A stretch of 64,000 nt of DNA from Streptomyces sp. LUP47B (GCF_001746295.1 NZ_MJAH01000003.1:492575-556574); one strand, 5' to 3'. Numbered from the stretch's first letter, positions 37,863 through 47,284 are shown. The notes: generated from the sequence alone by a model not told the origin. Numbers and translations: made by a program.

Positions 37863-37977
37863 CCGCCAGGCCCCACGCCACCCCACGCCGCTCCGCTCCC
37901 AACGCCAAGCGGCGCCACGACACAGCCATCCCATCGCGCTGCCCTCAGGGGCAGCACAACCTCGCGAAGGACAAATC

Positions 37978-38715
37978 ATGAAAATTACCGTCATAGGCGC
38001 CGGCGCCATCGGCGGGAACCTCGCTGTCAAGCTCAGCACGGCCGGTCACGACGTCCAGGTGGCCGTCACCCGCGGTCCCGAGGCCGTCAAGGCCGAGGTG
38101 TTGGAGTCGGGTGCCCGCGCGGTCGACCTCACTGACGCCGTCCAGGGCCGGGACGTCATCATCCTGGCCATCCCCTTCGGGGCGGCGGGGAAGCTCGCCG
38201 GCCTGTTCGCCTCAGTCCCCGCCGACACGGTGATCATCGACACCGCGAACTACTACCCGGGCGTCCTCAGCGGGCAGATCGAGGCGGTGGACAACGGCCA
38301 GGTGGAGAGCGTGTACACCGCCGAGCAGCTCGGCCGTCCCGTCATCAAGGCGTGGAACGCCGCGCTCGCCGAGACCCAGCGCACGCGGGGCGTCCCGGCG
38401 GGAACTCCCGGCCGTATCGCCATCCCGGTCGCGGGCGACTCCGAAGAGGCGCGGAAAGTGGCCATGAGCCTGGTGGACGACACGGGCTTCGACCCGTACG
38501 ACGCGGGCGTCCTGGCCGACTCCTGGCGCCAGCAGCCGATGGGTCCTGCCTACTGCACCGAACTCACCCTCGACGAACTCCCCGCCGCCCTGGCCGCGGC
38601 CGATCCGGTCAAGGACAGGGCCGTCCGCGACAGCATGCCGGAGCGCTTCGCCGCCCTCGGTGCCGATCCCACCGTCGACGACGTCGTCGAGATGAACCGC
38701 GCCGCCCACCGCTGA
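37978..38715 (+). CDS. NAD(P)-binding oxidoreductase (NADPH:F420 oxidoreductase-like)
   Basis: A 245-residue protein with an N-terminal Rossmann motif GAGAIGG (residues ~7-13) and the fold of the F420-dependent NADP reductase family, with DVIILAIPFGAAG, VIIDTANYYPG and KAWNAAL. Related proteins use F420 or act as plain NADPH dehydrogenases; F420 use is not proven here. It lies 115 bp after the TetR gene behind AAGGA and is probably under its control. Confidence 0.85.
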   Translation: MKITVIGAGAIGGNLAVKLSTAGHDVQVAVTRGPEAVKAEVLESGARAVDLTDAVQGRDVIILAIPFGAAGKLAGLFASVPADTVIIDTANYYPGVLSGQIEAVDNGQVESVYTAEQLGRPVIKAWNAALAETQRTRGVPAGTPGRIAIPVAGDSEEARKVAMSLVDDTGFDPYDAGVLADSWRQQPMGPAYCTELTLDELPAALAAADPVKDRAVRDSMPERFAALGADPTVDDVVEMNRAAHR

Positions 38716-38731
38716 CTCACCCGACGCGGCT

Positions 38732-38753
38732 CTCGTGCACGCAACGGCACGAG
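38732..38753 (+). terminator. Possible terminator hairpin
   Basis: A 7-bp stem CTCGTGC / GCACGAG with an 8-nt loop, 17 bp after the reductase stop. The rest of the 240-bp gap to the nitroreductase shows no gene. Confidence 0.4.
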
Positions 38754-38959
38754 GGCGGCGGCGTCGGCACACCACGATCACATAGGACGAACACGAAGAG
38801 CGCGCGGTCCCCGCGCTGCAGCCCGCAGCTTCGGCATGCCGCTGCCCGCAAGGATGCGTCCGGACCGGCCCTCACGCCGGCTGCCTCGTCGTACTGCCTG
38901 CCGTACCGCGCCTCACCGCGGACGCCGCGGCGGTGACTGCGCGCCATGGGAGGAACTCC

Positions 38960-39658
38960 TTGCCCGGCACCGCATCACCCTTCACCGACATCGCACGCTC
39001 CCGACGCTCCCCCCGGCAGTTCCTGCCCACCGCCCTGTCCCCTTCGGACATCCGCGGCGTACTGGAAGACGCACAGACGGCCCCCTCGAACAGCAACACC
39101 CAGCCATGGACGGTTCACGTCGTCTCGGGCGCGGCGCGGGACGCCCTCGCCATGGAGCTGCTCCGGGCCGAGGAGGAGGGACGGACCTCCCCCGATTTCA
39201 CCGACGGCTATGGCGAGGGCCTCTACCTCGAGCGGTCGCAGGCCCTGGGCGCGAATGTCTACCGGGTCCGGGGCATCGAGCGCCGGGACCGGGACGGCAG
39301 GCGGGCGGCGGTACGAGAGAACCTGGCGTTCTACGGCGCTCCCCATGCCGCCTTCCTGTTCATGCCGGCACTCGGCGACGGGGTCCGGACGGCAGGCGAC
39401 ATCGGCATGTACGCGCAGAACTTCCTGCTCTCGCTGGCGGCCCGCGGGCTGGCCGGCATCCCGCAGACCGTACTCGGCGTCTACGCCGACACAGTCCGCG
39501 AGTTCCTGGGTGTCCCCGCGGAGCTCAAGCTGCTGTTCGGCATCTCCTTCGGCATGGCCGACCCTGCGGCACCGGTGAACAGGCTCCGCACGGAGCGGGT
39601 TCCGCTGCAGCGGAGCGTGGTCCTGCACGACACCCCGGGAGTCCTCGACAGGCAGTAG
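38960..39658 (+). CDS. Nitroreductase family protein
   Basis: A 232-residue FMN-dependent nitroreductase-fold protein with the phosphate-binding RSRRSPRQF near the N-terminus, APSNSNTQPW at ~40-49 and a C-terminal FGISFGMADPAAPVNRLRT. I start at TTG 38960, 6 nt behind GGGAGG; a GTG at 38933 is also open. The protein reduces nitro groups, quinones or enones with NAD(P)H. It is the third gene of the TetR-led redox group. Confidence 0.9.
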   Translation: MPGTASPFTDIARSRRSPRQFLPTALSPSDIRGVLEDAQTAPSNSNTQPWTVHVVSGAARDALAMELLRAEEEGRTSPDFTDGYGEGLYLERSQALGANVYRVRGIERRDRDGRRAAVRENLAFYGAPHAAFLFMPALGDGVRTAGDIGMYAQNFLLSLAARGLAGIPQTVLGVYADTVREFLGVPAELKLLFGISFGMADPAAPVNRLRTERVPLQRSVVLHDTPGVLDRQ

Positions 39659-39681
39659 TTCCTGCCTGGCTTTTGGTACCT

Positions 39682-39728
39682 CGGAGGACGCCTCCGCGCT
39701 CTCGACAAGTTGAGCGGAGGCGTTCTCC
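39682..39728 (+). terminator. Terminator after the nitroreductase
   Basis: A long imperfect stem: CGGAGGACGCCTCCGC pairs with GCGGAGGCGTTCTCCG across a loop containing TCGACAAGTT, followed by TTTCCGTTTCTC. Confidence 0.75.
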
Positions 39729-39824
39729 GTTTCCGTTTCTCAACCATGGCCGATCGTGCGCGGCCCGAGGGGAAGCGAATACTTGGCTAGCCACACGATT
39801 GCTGTTACCTTAGTTATGTGTCCA

Positions 39825-39840
39825 GCCACCTAAATGGGTG
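39825..39840. promoter_or_regulatory. Possible MarR operator
   Basis: CCACC-TAAAT-GGGTGG lies about 20-35 bp before the ATG, just after an AT-rich promoter-like stretch (TTACCTTAGTTATG). The MarR gene at the end of this operon is the natural candidate to bind. Confidence 0.4.
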
Positions 39841-39860
39841 GCGACACGAGAGGAGTCGTC

Positions 39861-40766
39861 ATGAAAGCCATCCTGTTCGACCGTTTCGGAGGCACCGACG
39901 TGCTGCACGAGGCGGACATCGAGGTCCCGGAGCCCGGTCCCGGGCAGATCCGCGTCCGCGTCAGGGCGGCCGGGCTGAACGCGCTGGACGGCAAGATCCG
40001 CTCCGGGGCAATGGAGGCCGTGTTCCCCACATCGCTCCCCGCCGTCCCCGGTGCCGAGCTCGCCGGCGTGGTGGACGCCCTGGGCGAGGGCGTGCGGGAC
40101 GTGCAGGTGGGTGATGAGGTGGTGGGCTGGTCGGACACCGGCTCGTACGCCGAGTACGCGCTGGCCACCACCGTGGCCCCCAAGCCCGCCGGCCTGGACT
40201 GGCAGCACGCGGTCGCCTTGCCGGTAGCGGGCGAGACGGCCGAGCGGGTCTTGGACCTGCTGGGCGTCACCGCAGGGGAGACCGTACTGATGCACGGCGC
40301 GGCCGGAGCGGTCGGCACCCTGGCGGTCCAGCTCGCCACGGCCCGCGGAGCGCGGGTCATCGCCACCGCCGGCCCCGCCAACCAGGACTACCTCACCTCG
40401 CTCGGCGCCACCGCGACCCTCTACGGCGAGGGCCTGGTCGAGCGGGTCCGGGCGCTTGCCCCCGACGGCGTGGACGCGGTCTTCGACCTGGCCGGGAAGG
40501 GGGCCCTGGAGGACTCCATCACCCTGCGCGGTGGCACCGAGCGCATCGTCACCATCGCCGACTTCCGCGCGCACCAGCTCGGCATCACCTTCTCCAGCGG
40601 TGGCCAGGAACGCTCGGCCGCCCGCCTGGCCGAGCTGGCCCAGGACGCCGCGAACGGCAAGCTCGTCACCACCGTCACCGCCTACCCGCTCACCCAGGCC
40701 GCCACGGCCCAGCAGGTCAGCGACGCCGGGCACGGCCGGGGCAAGCTCGCCCTCGTCGTCGACTGA
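39861..40766 (+). CDS. Zinc-independent NADP(H) oxidoreductase (quinone oxidoreductase-like)
   Basis: A 301-residue medium-chain dehydrogenase/reductase with the N-terminal GroES-like fold (MKAILFDRFGGTDVLHEADI), AAGLNALDGKIRSG, and the cofactor-binding motif HGAAGAVGTLAVQLA (~145-160). The structural and catalytic zinc cysteines are absent, as in quinone oxidoreductases. The ATG follows GAGAGGAG. An Old Yellow Enzyme and a MarR gene follow, forming an enone/electrophile-reduction unit. Confidence 0.9.
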   Translation: MKAILFDRFGGTDVLHEADIEVPEPGPGQIRVRVRAAGLNALDGKIRSGAMEAVFPTSLPAVPGAELAGVVDALGEGVRDVQVGDEVVGWSDTGSYAEYALATTVAPKPAGLDWQHAVALPVAGETAERVLDLLGVTAGETVLMHGAAGAVGTLAVQLATARGARVIATAGPANQDYLTSLGATATLYGEGLVERVRALAPDGVDAVFDLAGKGALEDSITLRGGTERIVTIADFRAHQLGITFSSGGQERSAARLAELAQDAANGKLVTTVTAYPLTQAATAQQVSDAGHGRGKLALVVD

Positions 40767-40852
40767 CCACCCCGCCACCGCACCCACCGCACTCACCACA
40801 CCCCTCGCCGTCCTGATCACCACCAGGCCGTCACCGCACCGAAGGACCACTC

Positions 40853-41914
40853 ATGTTGAACTCCCTCTGGACACCGACCACCGTCGGCGGCATGTCCCTC
40901 CCGCACCGCCTGGTCATGGCCCCCATGACCCGTGACCGCTCCACGCCCGAGGGCGTCCCCACGGAACTGAACGCCGAGTACTACGCCCAGCGGGCCTCGC
41001 ACGCGCTCCTCATCACCGAAGGGACCCAGCCCTCCGCCGACGGCCAGGGCTACCTCCTGACCCCCGGCATCCACAATGACGAGCAGATCGCCGGATGGCG
41101 CAAGGTCACCGACGCGGTGCACGCGGCCGACGGCCGGGTCGTCATCCAGCTGATGCACACCGGACGTATCGCCCACCCCGACAACACCCCCCACGGCCGT
41201 CAGCCGGTCGCCCCTTCGGCGATCCGGCCGCAGGGCGTGATGTTCACCGCCTCCGGGCCGCAGGAGATGCCGGCACCCCGTGCACTGTCGACGCAGGAGA
41301 TCGCGGCGACCGTCGACGACTTCCGCCGCGCCGCAGCGGCCGCCGTCGCGGCGGGCGCCGACGGTGTGGAGATCCACGGCGCCAACGGCTACCTGGTGCA
41401 CCAGTTCCTGTCCGACAACACCAACCAGCGCACCGATGGCTACGGCGGTTCCATCGACAACCGCATCCGCTTCGCCGTCGAGGTCGCCGCTGCGGTGGCC
41501 GACGAGATCGGCGCCGCCCGCACCGGTATCCGTATCTCCCCGGGCAACCCCTACAACGACATCGCCGAGTCCGACACCGCCGCGCTGTACCCGGCGCTCT
41601 TGGAGGCCCTGCGCCCCCTCGACCTGGCCTACCTCCACGTGATGCACGCCGGCGACGACGCGCTGCTGGGGACCCTGCGCGCGCTGTGGCCGACCACGCT
41701 GATCCTCAACCGGGCCGGCACCGACATGCCGACCCGCGCCAAGGACATCGACCACGGCACGGCCGACCTCGTCTCCGTCGGCGCCCTCGCGCTCGCCAAC
41801 CCCGACCTGGTCGAGCGGCTCCGTGCCGGCGCGCCGCTGAACACCCCCGACCCGGCGACCTTCTACGGCGGCGGAGCGGCCGGCTACACCGACTACCCCA
41901 CCCACACCGTCTGA
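40853..41914 (+). CDS. Old Yellow Enzyme-family alkene reductase
   Basis: A 353-residue FMN barrel. The flavin-binding N-terminus NRLVMAPMTR is present as HRLVMAPMTRDRS, Gln in VVIQLMHTGR, the active-site HGANGYLVHQFL (~180-191) and RTDGYGGSIDNR (~198-209). With His/Asn in the active site it is of the OYE1/NemA type and should reduce activated C=C bonds or nitro esters with NAD(P)H. It lies between the quinone-reductase-like gene and the MarR gene. Confidence 0.94.
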   Translation: MLNSLWTPTTVGGMSLPHRLVMAPMTRDRSTPEGVPTELNAEYYAQRASHALLITEGTQPSADGQGYLLTPGIHNDEQIAGWRKVTDAVHAADGRVVIQLMHTGRIAHPDNTPHGRQPVAPSAIRPQGVMFTASGPQEMPAPRALSTQEIAATVDDFRRAAAAAVAAGADGVEIHGANGYLVHQFLSDNTNQRTDGYGGSIDNRIRFAVEVAAAVADEIGAARTGIRISPGNPYNDIAESDTAALYPALLEALRPLDLAYLHVMHAGDDALLGTLRALWPTTLILNRAGTDMPTRAKDIDHGTADLVSVGALALANPDLVERLRAGAPLNTPDPATFYGGGAAGYTDYPTHTV

Positions 41915-41925
41915 GGAACCGAGCC

Positions 41926-42405
41926 ATGGCCGCCCTCACACCCCGCACCCCCTCCACGGCCGGCGAGGGGCCGATGAGCTACGCGATCTTCCAGCTCGCC
42001 CGCGCTCACCGCGCCCGCGCCAGCGCGATGCTCCGCGAGATGGAGCTGCATCCCGGACAGGAACTGCTGCTGATGCAACTCCTCGACCGGGACGGCCAGA
42101 CCCAGTCCGAGTTGCTCGAAAGCGTCGGCCTGGACCACTCCACCGTCTCCAAGTCCCTGCGCCGCATGCAGGACGCCGGCCTCCTCGTGCGCGAGCCGGC
42201 CGCACACGACCGGCGCGTCATGGTGGTCCACCTCACCGACAAGGGCCGTGCCACGCGCCAGCCCCTGGCAGACATGTGGCGGTCCCTGGAGGAGACCTCC
42301 GCACGGGACCTCTCGGCGCAGGAGGCAGAGGCCTTCGTCCGTATCGCCTACGTCATAGCCGACGCGATCAACAGCCCTGCTGTTCCCCAGGAAGAGTCCA
42401 AGTAA
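41926..42405 (+). CDS. MarR-family transcriptional regulator
   Basis: A 159-residue winged-helix regulator with QSELLESVGLDHSTVSKSLR (recognition region ~60-79) and the wing DRRVMVVHLTDKGRA. It is the third gene of the reductase operon, 11 bp after the Old Yellow Enzyme, and probably senses an electrophile or phenolic compound and represses the whole unit. Confidence 0.92.
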   Translation: MAALTPRTPSTAGEGPMSYAIFQLARAHRARASAMLREMELHPGQELLLMQLLDRDGQTQSELLESVGLDHSTVSKSLRRMQDAGLLVREPAAHDRRVMVVHLTDKGRATRQPLADMWRSLEETSARDLSAQEAEAFVRIAYVIADAINSPAVPQEESK

Positions 42406-42713
42406 CTCCCCTCGGCCTGCACCCCAGTTCTGGCGAAAGTGCGAATCCTTTCCGGCAGGCAGGCGGCACTCGGCCGGGGAAGGGCAACACCCCTCTCACG
42501 GGGATGTCGAGCCCCTCCCCGCCGCCCGCCGACCGCACATCGAGGACGCCGCCCGGTTCACCGTCGGCCCCGCAAGCTCCTGCGGACCGGCGGTGACCCG
42601 CCCCGCAGATCCATCCCTCACAGGCCCGCCCCTTGAGCAACCCGGGGCGACGATGCCCACGCCTGCGCCACCTTCAATTCCCCACTCCTGACCTGATGGA
42701 AAGTGAGACCGCC
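42406..42713. other. 308-bp region without a recognisable gene
   Basis: Short open frames exist but none has a family match I recognise or a convincing ribosome site. It should hold the end of the MarR transcript and the promoter of the NmrA-like gene; I could not pick out either with confidence. Confidence 0.5.
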
Positions 42714-43628
42714 ATGACCACCACCCTCCCCGTACTAGTCGTCGGTGCGACCGGTTCCCTCGGCGGCAAGGTCGTCGACGAACTGCTGGGGCGCGGTAAG
42801 AACGTCCGCGCCCTGGTCCGGCCGACCACCGACGCGAGCAGGCTCGAAAAGCGGGGTGTCGAGATCGCCCGCGGCGACATGCTCGACCTCGACTCGCTCG
42901 TCGCCGCCATGACCGGAGCCGATGCCGTCATCACCACCGCTGCCGGCTACACCCGCGGCGGCAAGAACGCGCACGACATCGACACGGTCGGCAACGCCAA
43001 CCTCGCCGAGGCCGCTCACCGCTCCGGCATCCGGCGGTTCGTCCTGACCAGCATCCTCACCAGCGACCGGACGCCGCACGTCCCGCACTTCTGGCACAAG
43101 AAGCTCGCCGAGGACAAGCTCGTACAACTCGGCGTCCCCTTCGTCGCACTGCGCCCGGGGGCGTTCCTCGACCAGATCGCGACCATGGCGGGCAACCCGA
43201 TCGACAAGGGCCGCCTGATCTGGATGGCGAAGGCCACCGTCCCGCTGACCTTCGTCCGCACCTCCGACCTCGCGGCCTACCTGGCGGCCGCCGTCGACGC
43301 CGACGCCGCCAACGGCGAGCGCATCGACATCGGCTGGGACCGCCCCGTCAGCATGCGAGAGATGGCCGACCTGATGGGCAAACGGGCCGGACGGAAGATC
43401 AAGGTGTGGGCCGTCCCGTCCGTCGTCGTCCGCGCCGCAGGAGCCGTCGTCGGCCGGTTCAACCCGGTGGTCAAGGACATGGCCGCGATGTTCGGCTGGT
43501 TCGACACCGGCCGCTACGTCGCCGACACCCGCCGCCAGGAGCAGCTGTTCGGCCCCGTCCCCACGGCCGACGACACCCTCGCCCGGTACACCGACGAGCT
43601 GCGCGCTGTCCACCACCCGCAGCCCTGA
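42714..43628 (+). CDS. NmrA-like / atypical SDR NAD(P)-binding protein
   Basis: A 304-residue extended SDR with the Rossmann motif GATGSLGGKV at residues ~9-18, RALVRPTTDAS for NADP phosphate recognition, and GADAVITTAAGYTRGG. It lacks the usual YxxxK pair, like NmrA/HSCARG redox sensors and isoflavone-reductase relatives. Start at ATG 42714; an ATG at 42696 would add six residues. It stands alone. Role could be enzymatic or NADP sensing. Confidence 0.85.
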   Translation: MTTTLPVLVVGATGSLGGKVVDELLGRGKNVRALVRPTTDASRLEKRGVEIARGDMLDLDSLVAAMTGADAVITTAAGYTRGGKNAHDIDTVGNANLAEAAHRSGIRRFVLTSILTSDRTPHVPHFWHKKLAEDKLVQLGVPFVALRPGAFLDQIATMAGNPIDKGRLIWMAKATVPLTFVRTSDLAAYLAAAVDADAANGERIDIGWDRPVSMREMADLMGKRAGRKIKVWAVPSVVVRAAGAVVGRFNPVVKDMAAMFGWFDTGRYVADTRRQEQLFGPVPTADDTLARYTDELRAVHHPQP

Positions 43629-43820
43629 CCGGACCGGGGAACTGCGTCCTCCTCGGTGAACCGCCTGCGTGTTCGAGTGTGGACGTCTGCTGCGGGGTTA
43701 CATGTGGTTGCGAATGTCCGTTTCGGGTTTCTCGATTCGTCGGCCGACGCAAGGCCTCTCGGGGCGGCGGGTCGGTGGGGGTGGCGGCTGCGGGAGGCCC
43801 CCGGCTGTCAGGTTGACCGC

Positions 43821-45071
43821 ATGACTTCGCTCGAGGACTCGGCCCGCATGCTCCACGCCTTGCTGCGGGGCAGCCACCTGTCAGCATTTGAGGAGCTGCC
43901 GGCCCTGGTGGCCCACCACGCCGACGAGGCCGGGTTGCGCCGGGTAGGTATCTACGTGGCGGACATCCAGGAACTGGTGCTGCGGGAGGCCACCGGGCGA
44001 GGCCTGGACGCCGGAGCGGGCGGCCGGGAGATGCGAATCGACGCCACGCTGGCAGGCCGCGCCTTTCGCGATACGCAGTCGTACTCAACGCCCGTCGACG
44101 GCCGACTGCAGCACTGGTTGCCGGTGCTGGACGGCACCGAACGCCTCGGTGTCCTTCGAGTCGAAACCGACGATGAACCCGACGAGCCCACGCGGGCGGC
44201 GATGGAGGGCCTGGCTTCGCTCGTGGGCCTGCTGCTGGTCTCCAAGCGTCACCACAGCGACTCCTACGCCCGCCTCACGCGTATCAGTCCGATGACGGTG
44301 TCCGCGGAGATGCAGTGGACTCTGATGCCACCCCGGGCGTTCGCGAACAAGCGGGTGACCATCGCCGCGACGATGGAACCGGCCTATGCCACCGCCGGTG
44401 ACGCCTTCGACTACGCCCTGGGCGGCGACACCGTTCACCTTGCGGTCTTCGACGCCATGGGACACGACACCTCCGCCGGACTGACCGCGAACCTCGCCAT
44501 GGCCACCTGCCGCAACCAGCGACGCCAGGGCAACAGCATCAACGAAGCCCGGGACGCCATCGAAGCCACACTGATCGAGCAGTTCGCCCAATCCCGCTAC
44601 GCCACCGCGCTTCTGGCCGACCTCGACCTCAACACCGGTGTCCTGACCTGGATCAACTGCGGCCACCACTCGCCCGTCCTGATCCGCGGCCGACGCTGGA
44701 CCACCCACCTGACCAGCACCCCCACCCACCCGCTCGGCACCAACCTCGGCCTTCCCGCGATCTTGTGCCGCGAGCACCTGGAGCCCGGCGACCAGCTGCT
44801 GCTCTACACCGACGGCATCGTCGAGGCTCGTGACGCGAAAGGGCGTGAGTTCGGGCGTGACCGTTTCGTCGACTTCGTCCTCCGCCACCAGGCCGACGGT
44901 CTTCCGGCCCCGGAAACCCTGCGCCGTCTGGTGCGTGCCGTGCTCGAGCATCACGACGGCCACCTCAGTGACGACGCCACCGTCCTGCTGTGCGAGTGGC
45001 ACGGCGCCTCGGAAACGGCTGCACCCGTCGAGAACCATCGCAAGGGCAACCCGACCTCGCCGATGATCTGA
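43821..45071 (+). CDS. GAF-domain PP2C-type protein phosphatase (SpoIIE/RsbU family)
   Basis: A 416-residue protein with an N-terminal GAF sensor region (~20-155) and a SpoIIE-type PP2C domain (~175-400). The metal-binding aspartates are in VFDAMGHDTSAGL, LLYTDGIVEARD and LSDDATVLLCEW. Such proteins dephosphorylate anti-sigma-factor antagonists and so switch on alternative sigma factors; Streptomyces has dozens. I start at ATG 43821, where homology begins, although the frame is open to 43656. No anti-sigma gene is adjacent. Confidence 0.88.
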   Translation: MTSLEDSARMLHALLRGSHLSAFEELPALVAHHADEAGLRRVGIYVADIQELVLREATGRGLDAGAGGREMRIDATLAGRAFRDTQSYSTPVDGRLQHWLPVLDGTERLGVLRVETDDEPDEPTRAAMEGLASLVGLLLVSKRHHSDSYARLTRISPMTVSAEMQWTLMPPRAFANKRVTIAATMEPAYATAGDAFDYALGGDTVHLAVFDAMGHDTSAGLTANLAMATCRNQRRQGNSINEARDAIEATLIEQFAQSRYATALLADLDLNTGVLTWINCGHHSPVLIRGRRWTTHLTSTPTHPLGTNLGLPAILCREHLEPGDQLLLYTDGIVEARDAKGREFGRDRFVDFVLRHQADGLPAPETLRRLVRAVLEHHDGHLSDDATVLLCEWHGASETAAPVENHRKGNPTSPMI

Positions 45072-45081
45072 GCGAGGTGTG

Positions 45082-45109
45082 CGCAACCCGGGCGGCCCCT
45101 TGGGTTGCG
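45082..45109 (+). terminator. Terminator hairpin after the phosphatase gene
   Basis: 8-bp perfect stem CGCAACCC / GGGTTGCG with a 12-nt GC-rich loop, ten bases after the stop. Confidence 0.65.
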
Positions 45110-45236
45110 TCCAAGGAGATGGTGTACGGGTTCGACCTGATCCGGGGGTTTGCTCCGGCATCGGGATGGTGCCCGCATAGATGAACGGCCACCGGCTGAT
45201 CTTCGAAGTGTCGAAGCCTCGAAGGAGATCAGCACG

Positions 45237-45531
45237 ATGACCGCACCAGACAGTCTGCCCCTGCACGCCCTCGCCGAGGACAACCTTGCCGCGGCGAGTC
45301 CCGATCTGCTGCGCGCGATGGTGAAGACGTTCGCCGACGCGCTCATGTCCGCGGAGGCCGATGCCCTCTGCAACGCTGAATACGGGCAGGTCAGCGACGA
45401 ACGCGTCAACCACTGCAACGGCTATCGCCCGCGAGAGTGGGACACGAGGGCCGGGACCGTCGAACTGGCCATCCCCAAGCTGCGCCAGGGCAGTTACTTC
45501 CCGCACTGGCTGCTGGAACGACGCCGCCGGA
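45237..45531 (+). pseudogene. IS256-family transposase, N-terminal fragment
   Basis: The first ~98 residues match the start of IS256/Mutator-type transposases: LLRAMVKTFADALMSAEADALCNAEYG, then RVNHCNGYRPREWDTRAGTVELAIPKLRQGSYFP and LLERRRR (quoted here in parts of one continuous match at 45303-45531). The DDE catalytic domain is gone; after 45531 the frame runs into unrelated sequence and the terminator of the opposite operon. It is an immobile scar and marks a past rearrangement between the phosphatase gene and the formamidase operon. Confidence 0.85.
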
Positions 45532-45596
45532 AGGGTCCCTGGCGCACAGGTACCGCAGTGCCTCGATGTGCGGACGGCAAACTCGACGGCACGCAA

Positions 45597-45634
45597 CAGC
45601 CCCGGACGGCTTGGGGGAGGGCCGTCCGGGGCTG
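45597..45634 (-). terminator. Terminator of the formamidase operon
   Basis: Perfect 14-bp stem CAGCCCCGGACGGC / GCCGTCCGGGGCTG with a 10-nt loop, 50 bp beyond the stop of the DUF1097 gene. Confidence 0.75.
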
Positions 45635-45686
45635 TCAGAGGCGGACTGGGGAAGGAGGATCGCCTCTCGGCGATGGATCCGGCCGC

Positions 45687-46244
45687 TTAAGTGGTCGATG
45701 GCGCCACCTCCTCGGTCAGGTGCTGCTCCGGCTCGCGGGCGGGAGGCGGTGCGAACATCAGGCGCAGTCCCAGGACGGCGCAGAGCGGGCCGAGGGCGCA
45801 CATCGCGGCGGCGCTGACGAAGGCGGCGCCCAGATTGCCCGCGTCATAGCCGAATCCGCCGAAGTACGTGGCGAAGGTCGACGCGAAGCCGAAGAACATT
45901 CCCGGGATGAGAGCGAACGGCTTCAGCCGGCCGGTCGCCAGCAGGGTGCCGTTGACGAAGAAGATCACCACACCCAGTGCCAGGGTCTGGGCGAACTCCC
46001 CGGTGCCGAACATGGTGCCCGTCTCCCGGTTGAGCAACACGGCCGCCACCGCGAACCCCGCGCCCGTCGTGGTGGCGGTGATCATGGAGATGGCGTTGGC
46101 GATGCTCGGACCGCCCTGCAGGAACGTCCCGGCCCAGGTGATGAAGATCGCCCAGGTCGGCATGTGGAGCGGGCTGAGGAGCAGGAGGACCGTGGCGAAG
46201 GCGACGATCGAGGCGCTGACCTCGTGTGGCAGTCTGCCCTTCAT
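45687..46244 (-). CDS. DUF1097-family membrane protein
   Basis: A 185-residue integral membrane protein with about five or six hydrophobic helices (SIVAFATVLLLL, WAIFITWAGTFL, GFAVAAVLL, ALGVVIFFVNGTLLA, NLGAAFVSAAAMCAL) and a charged C-tail. It matches the character of DUF1097 proteins, which have no known function. Its ATG lies 2 bp after the stop of the alpha/beta hydrolase gene, so it belongs to the formamidase operon and may move an amide, ammonia or formate across the membrane. Confidence 0.75.
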   Translation of the reverse strand: MKGRLPHEVSASIVAFATVLLLLSPLHMPTWAIFITWAGTFLQGGPSIANAISMITATTTGAGFAVAAVLLNRETGTMFGTGEFAQTLALGVVIFFVNGTLLATGRLKPFALIPGMFFGFASTFATYFGGFGYDAGNLGAAFVSAAAMCALGPLCAVLGLRLMFAPPPAREPEQHLTEEVAPSTT

Positions 46245-46246
46245 GA

Positions 46247-47284
46247 CTAGGCCAACCCGCCGGGCTTGGCGAGCAGTTCCCTGATGCCCGTGTCGATGAA
46301 CTCGGTGTCCTTCGGGCTGCTGCCGCCGCCGGCGAAGTGGCCCCAGATGCCGGGGATCACGCGGAGTTCCGCGCCGGGTATGTGGCTGACGGCCCATGCC
46401 TCGTCCTCCGGCGGGAAGTAGAGGTCCTTCTCGGCGGGCATGTCGAGCGTGGTGGCCTTGATGGAGCCGAGCGCCGCCTCGGTGTCCCCACCGAAGCCGG
46501 GGGTGAGACCGACGTCGCCGTTCTGCCAGGTCCAGAGCATGGTGAGCAGGTTGTTGGGGTCGCGGCCGTCGAGGAAGAAGCCCTCCCAGAAGCCGATCAG
46601 GAAGTCCTCGAGGGAGGTGTAGCCGAGCTTCTCGTACTCCTTCTCCCAGTAGAACGCCTGCGAGAAGCCCCAGCCCGCGTACACGCGGGCGAGCGCCCGC
46701 AGTCCGGTGGTCGGCCACTTGTCCGCGTCGTACCAGCCGCCGTTGAAGACCGCGTCGGCGGTCAGCGCGGCCTTGACGCCCTCCAGGAAGACCTTGTTGT
46801 GGGCGCTGGTGCGGGGGGAGCCGCAGAAGGGGGCGATCCGCTCGACCATCTCCGGGTGGCTGACGGCCCACTGGAAGGTCTGCCCGGCGCCCATCGACCA
46901 GCCGGTCACGAGAGCGATCCTCTCGATGCCGAACTCCTCGGTGACGAGCTTGTACTGGGCCTCGATCTGGTCGTACACCGTGATGTGCGGGAAGCGCGCG
47001 CGGTCGTACGGTGGCGGGGTGTTGCTCGGCGAGGTGGACAGGCCGTTGCCGAGCATGTTCGGGACGATGATGAAGTACTCGGCCGGGTCGAGGGCCATGC
47101 CGGGGCCGATGAGCCATTCGTTGTCCCAGTGGCGGCCGGAGTACCACGTGGGGTAGACGATCACGTTGGACTTGTCCGCGTTGAGTTCACCGTACGTGGT
47201 GTAGGCGAGGTGCGCGCCGCGCAGGGTGGCGCCGTGCTGGGTGGTGAAGTCGCCCAGCTGGAAGGTGAGATGGTCACTGCTCAT
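46247..47284 (-). CDS. Alpha/beta hydrolase (homoserine acetyltransferase-like)
   Basis: A 345-residue alpha/beta-hydrolase related to MetX-type acyltransferases: AYTTYGELNADKSNVIVYPT, then the nucleophile elbow GWSMGAGQ with S130, and a C-terminal GIWGHFAGGGSS supplying the probable catalytic histidine. No signal peptide. MetX-fold proteins include true acetyltransferases and plain hydrolases; with formamidase neighbours an amide or ester hydrolase is the better guess. It starts 20 bp after the formamidase stop. Confidence 0.83.
   Translation of the reverse strand: MSSDHLTFQLGDFTTQHGATLRGAHLAYTTYGELNADKSNVIVYPTWYSGRHWDNEWLIGPGMALDPAEYFIIVPNMLGNGLSTSPSNTPPPYDRARFPHITVYDQIEAQYKLVTEEFGIERIALVTGWSMGAGQTFQWAVSHPEMVERIAPFCGSPRTSAHNKVFLEGVKAALTADAVFNGGWYDADKWPTTGLRALARVYAGWGFSQAFYWEKEYEKLGYTSLEDFLIGFWEGFFLDGRDPNNLLTMLWTWQNGDVGLTPGFGGDTEAALGSIKATTLDMPAEKDLYFPPEDEAWAVSHIPGAELRVIPGIWGHFAGGGSSPKDTEFIDTGIRELLAKPGGLA

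Noticed and set aside
43656..43820. A longer N-terminus for the PP2C phosphatase
   Set aside because: The frame is open, but the added 55 residues have no family similarity and the stretch contains AT-richer promoter-like sequence; ATG 43821 fits the domain start.
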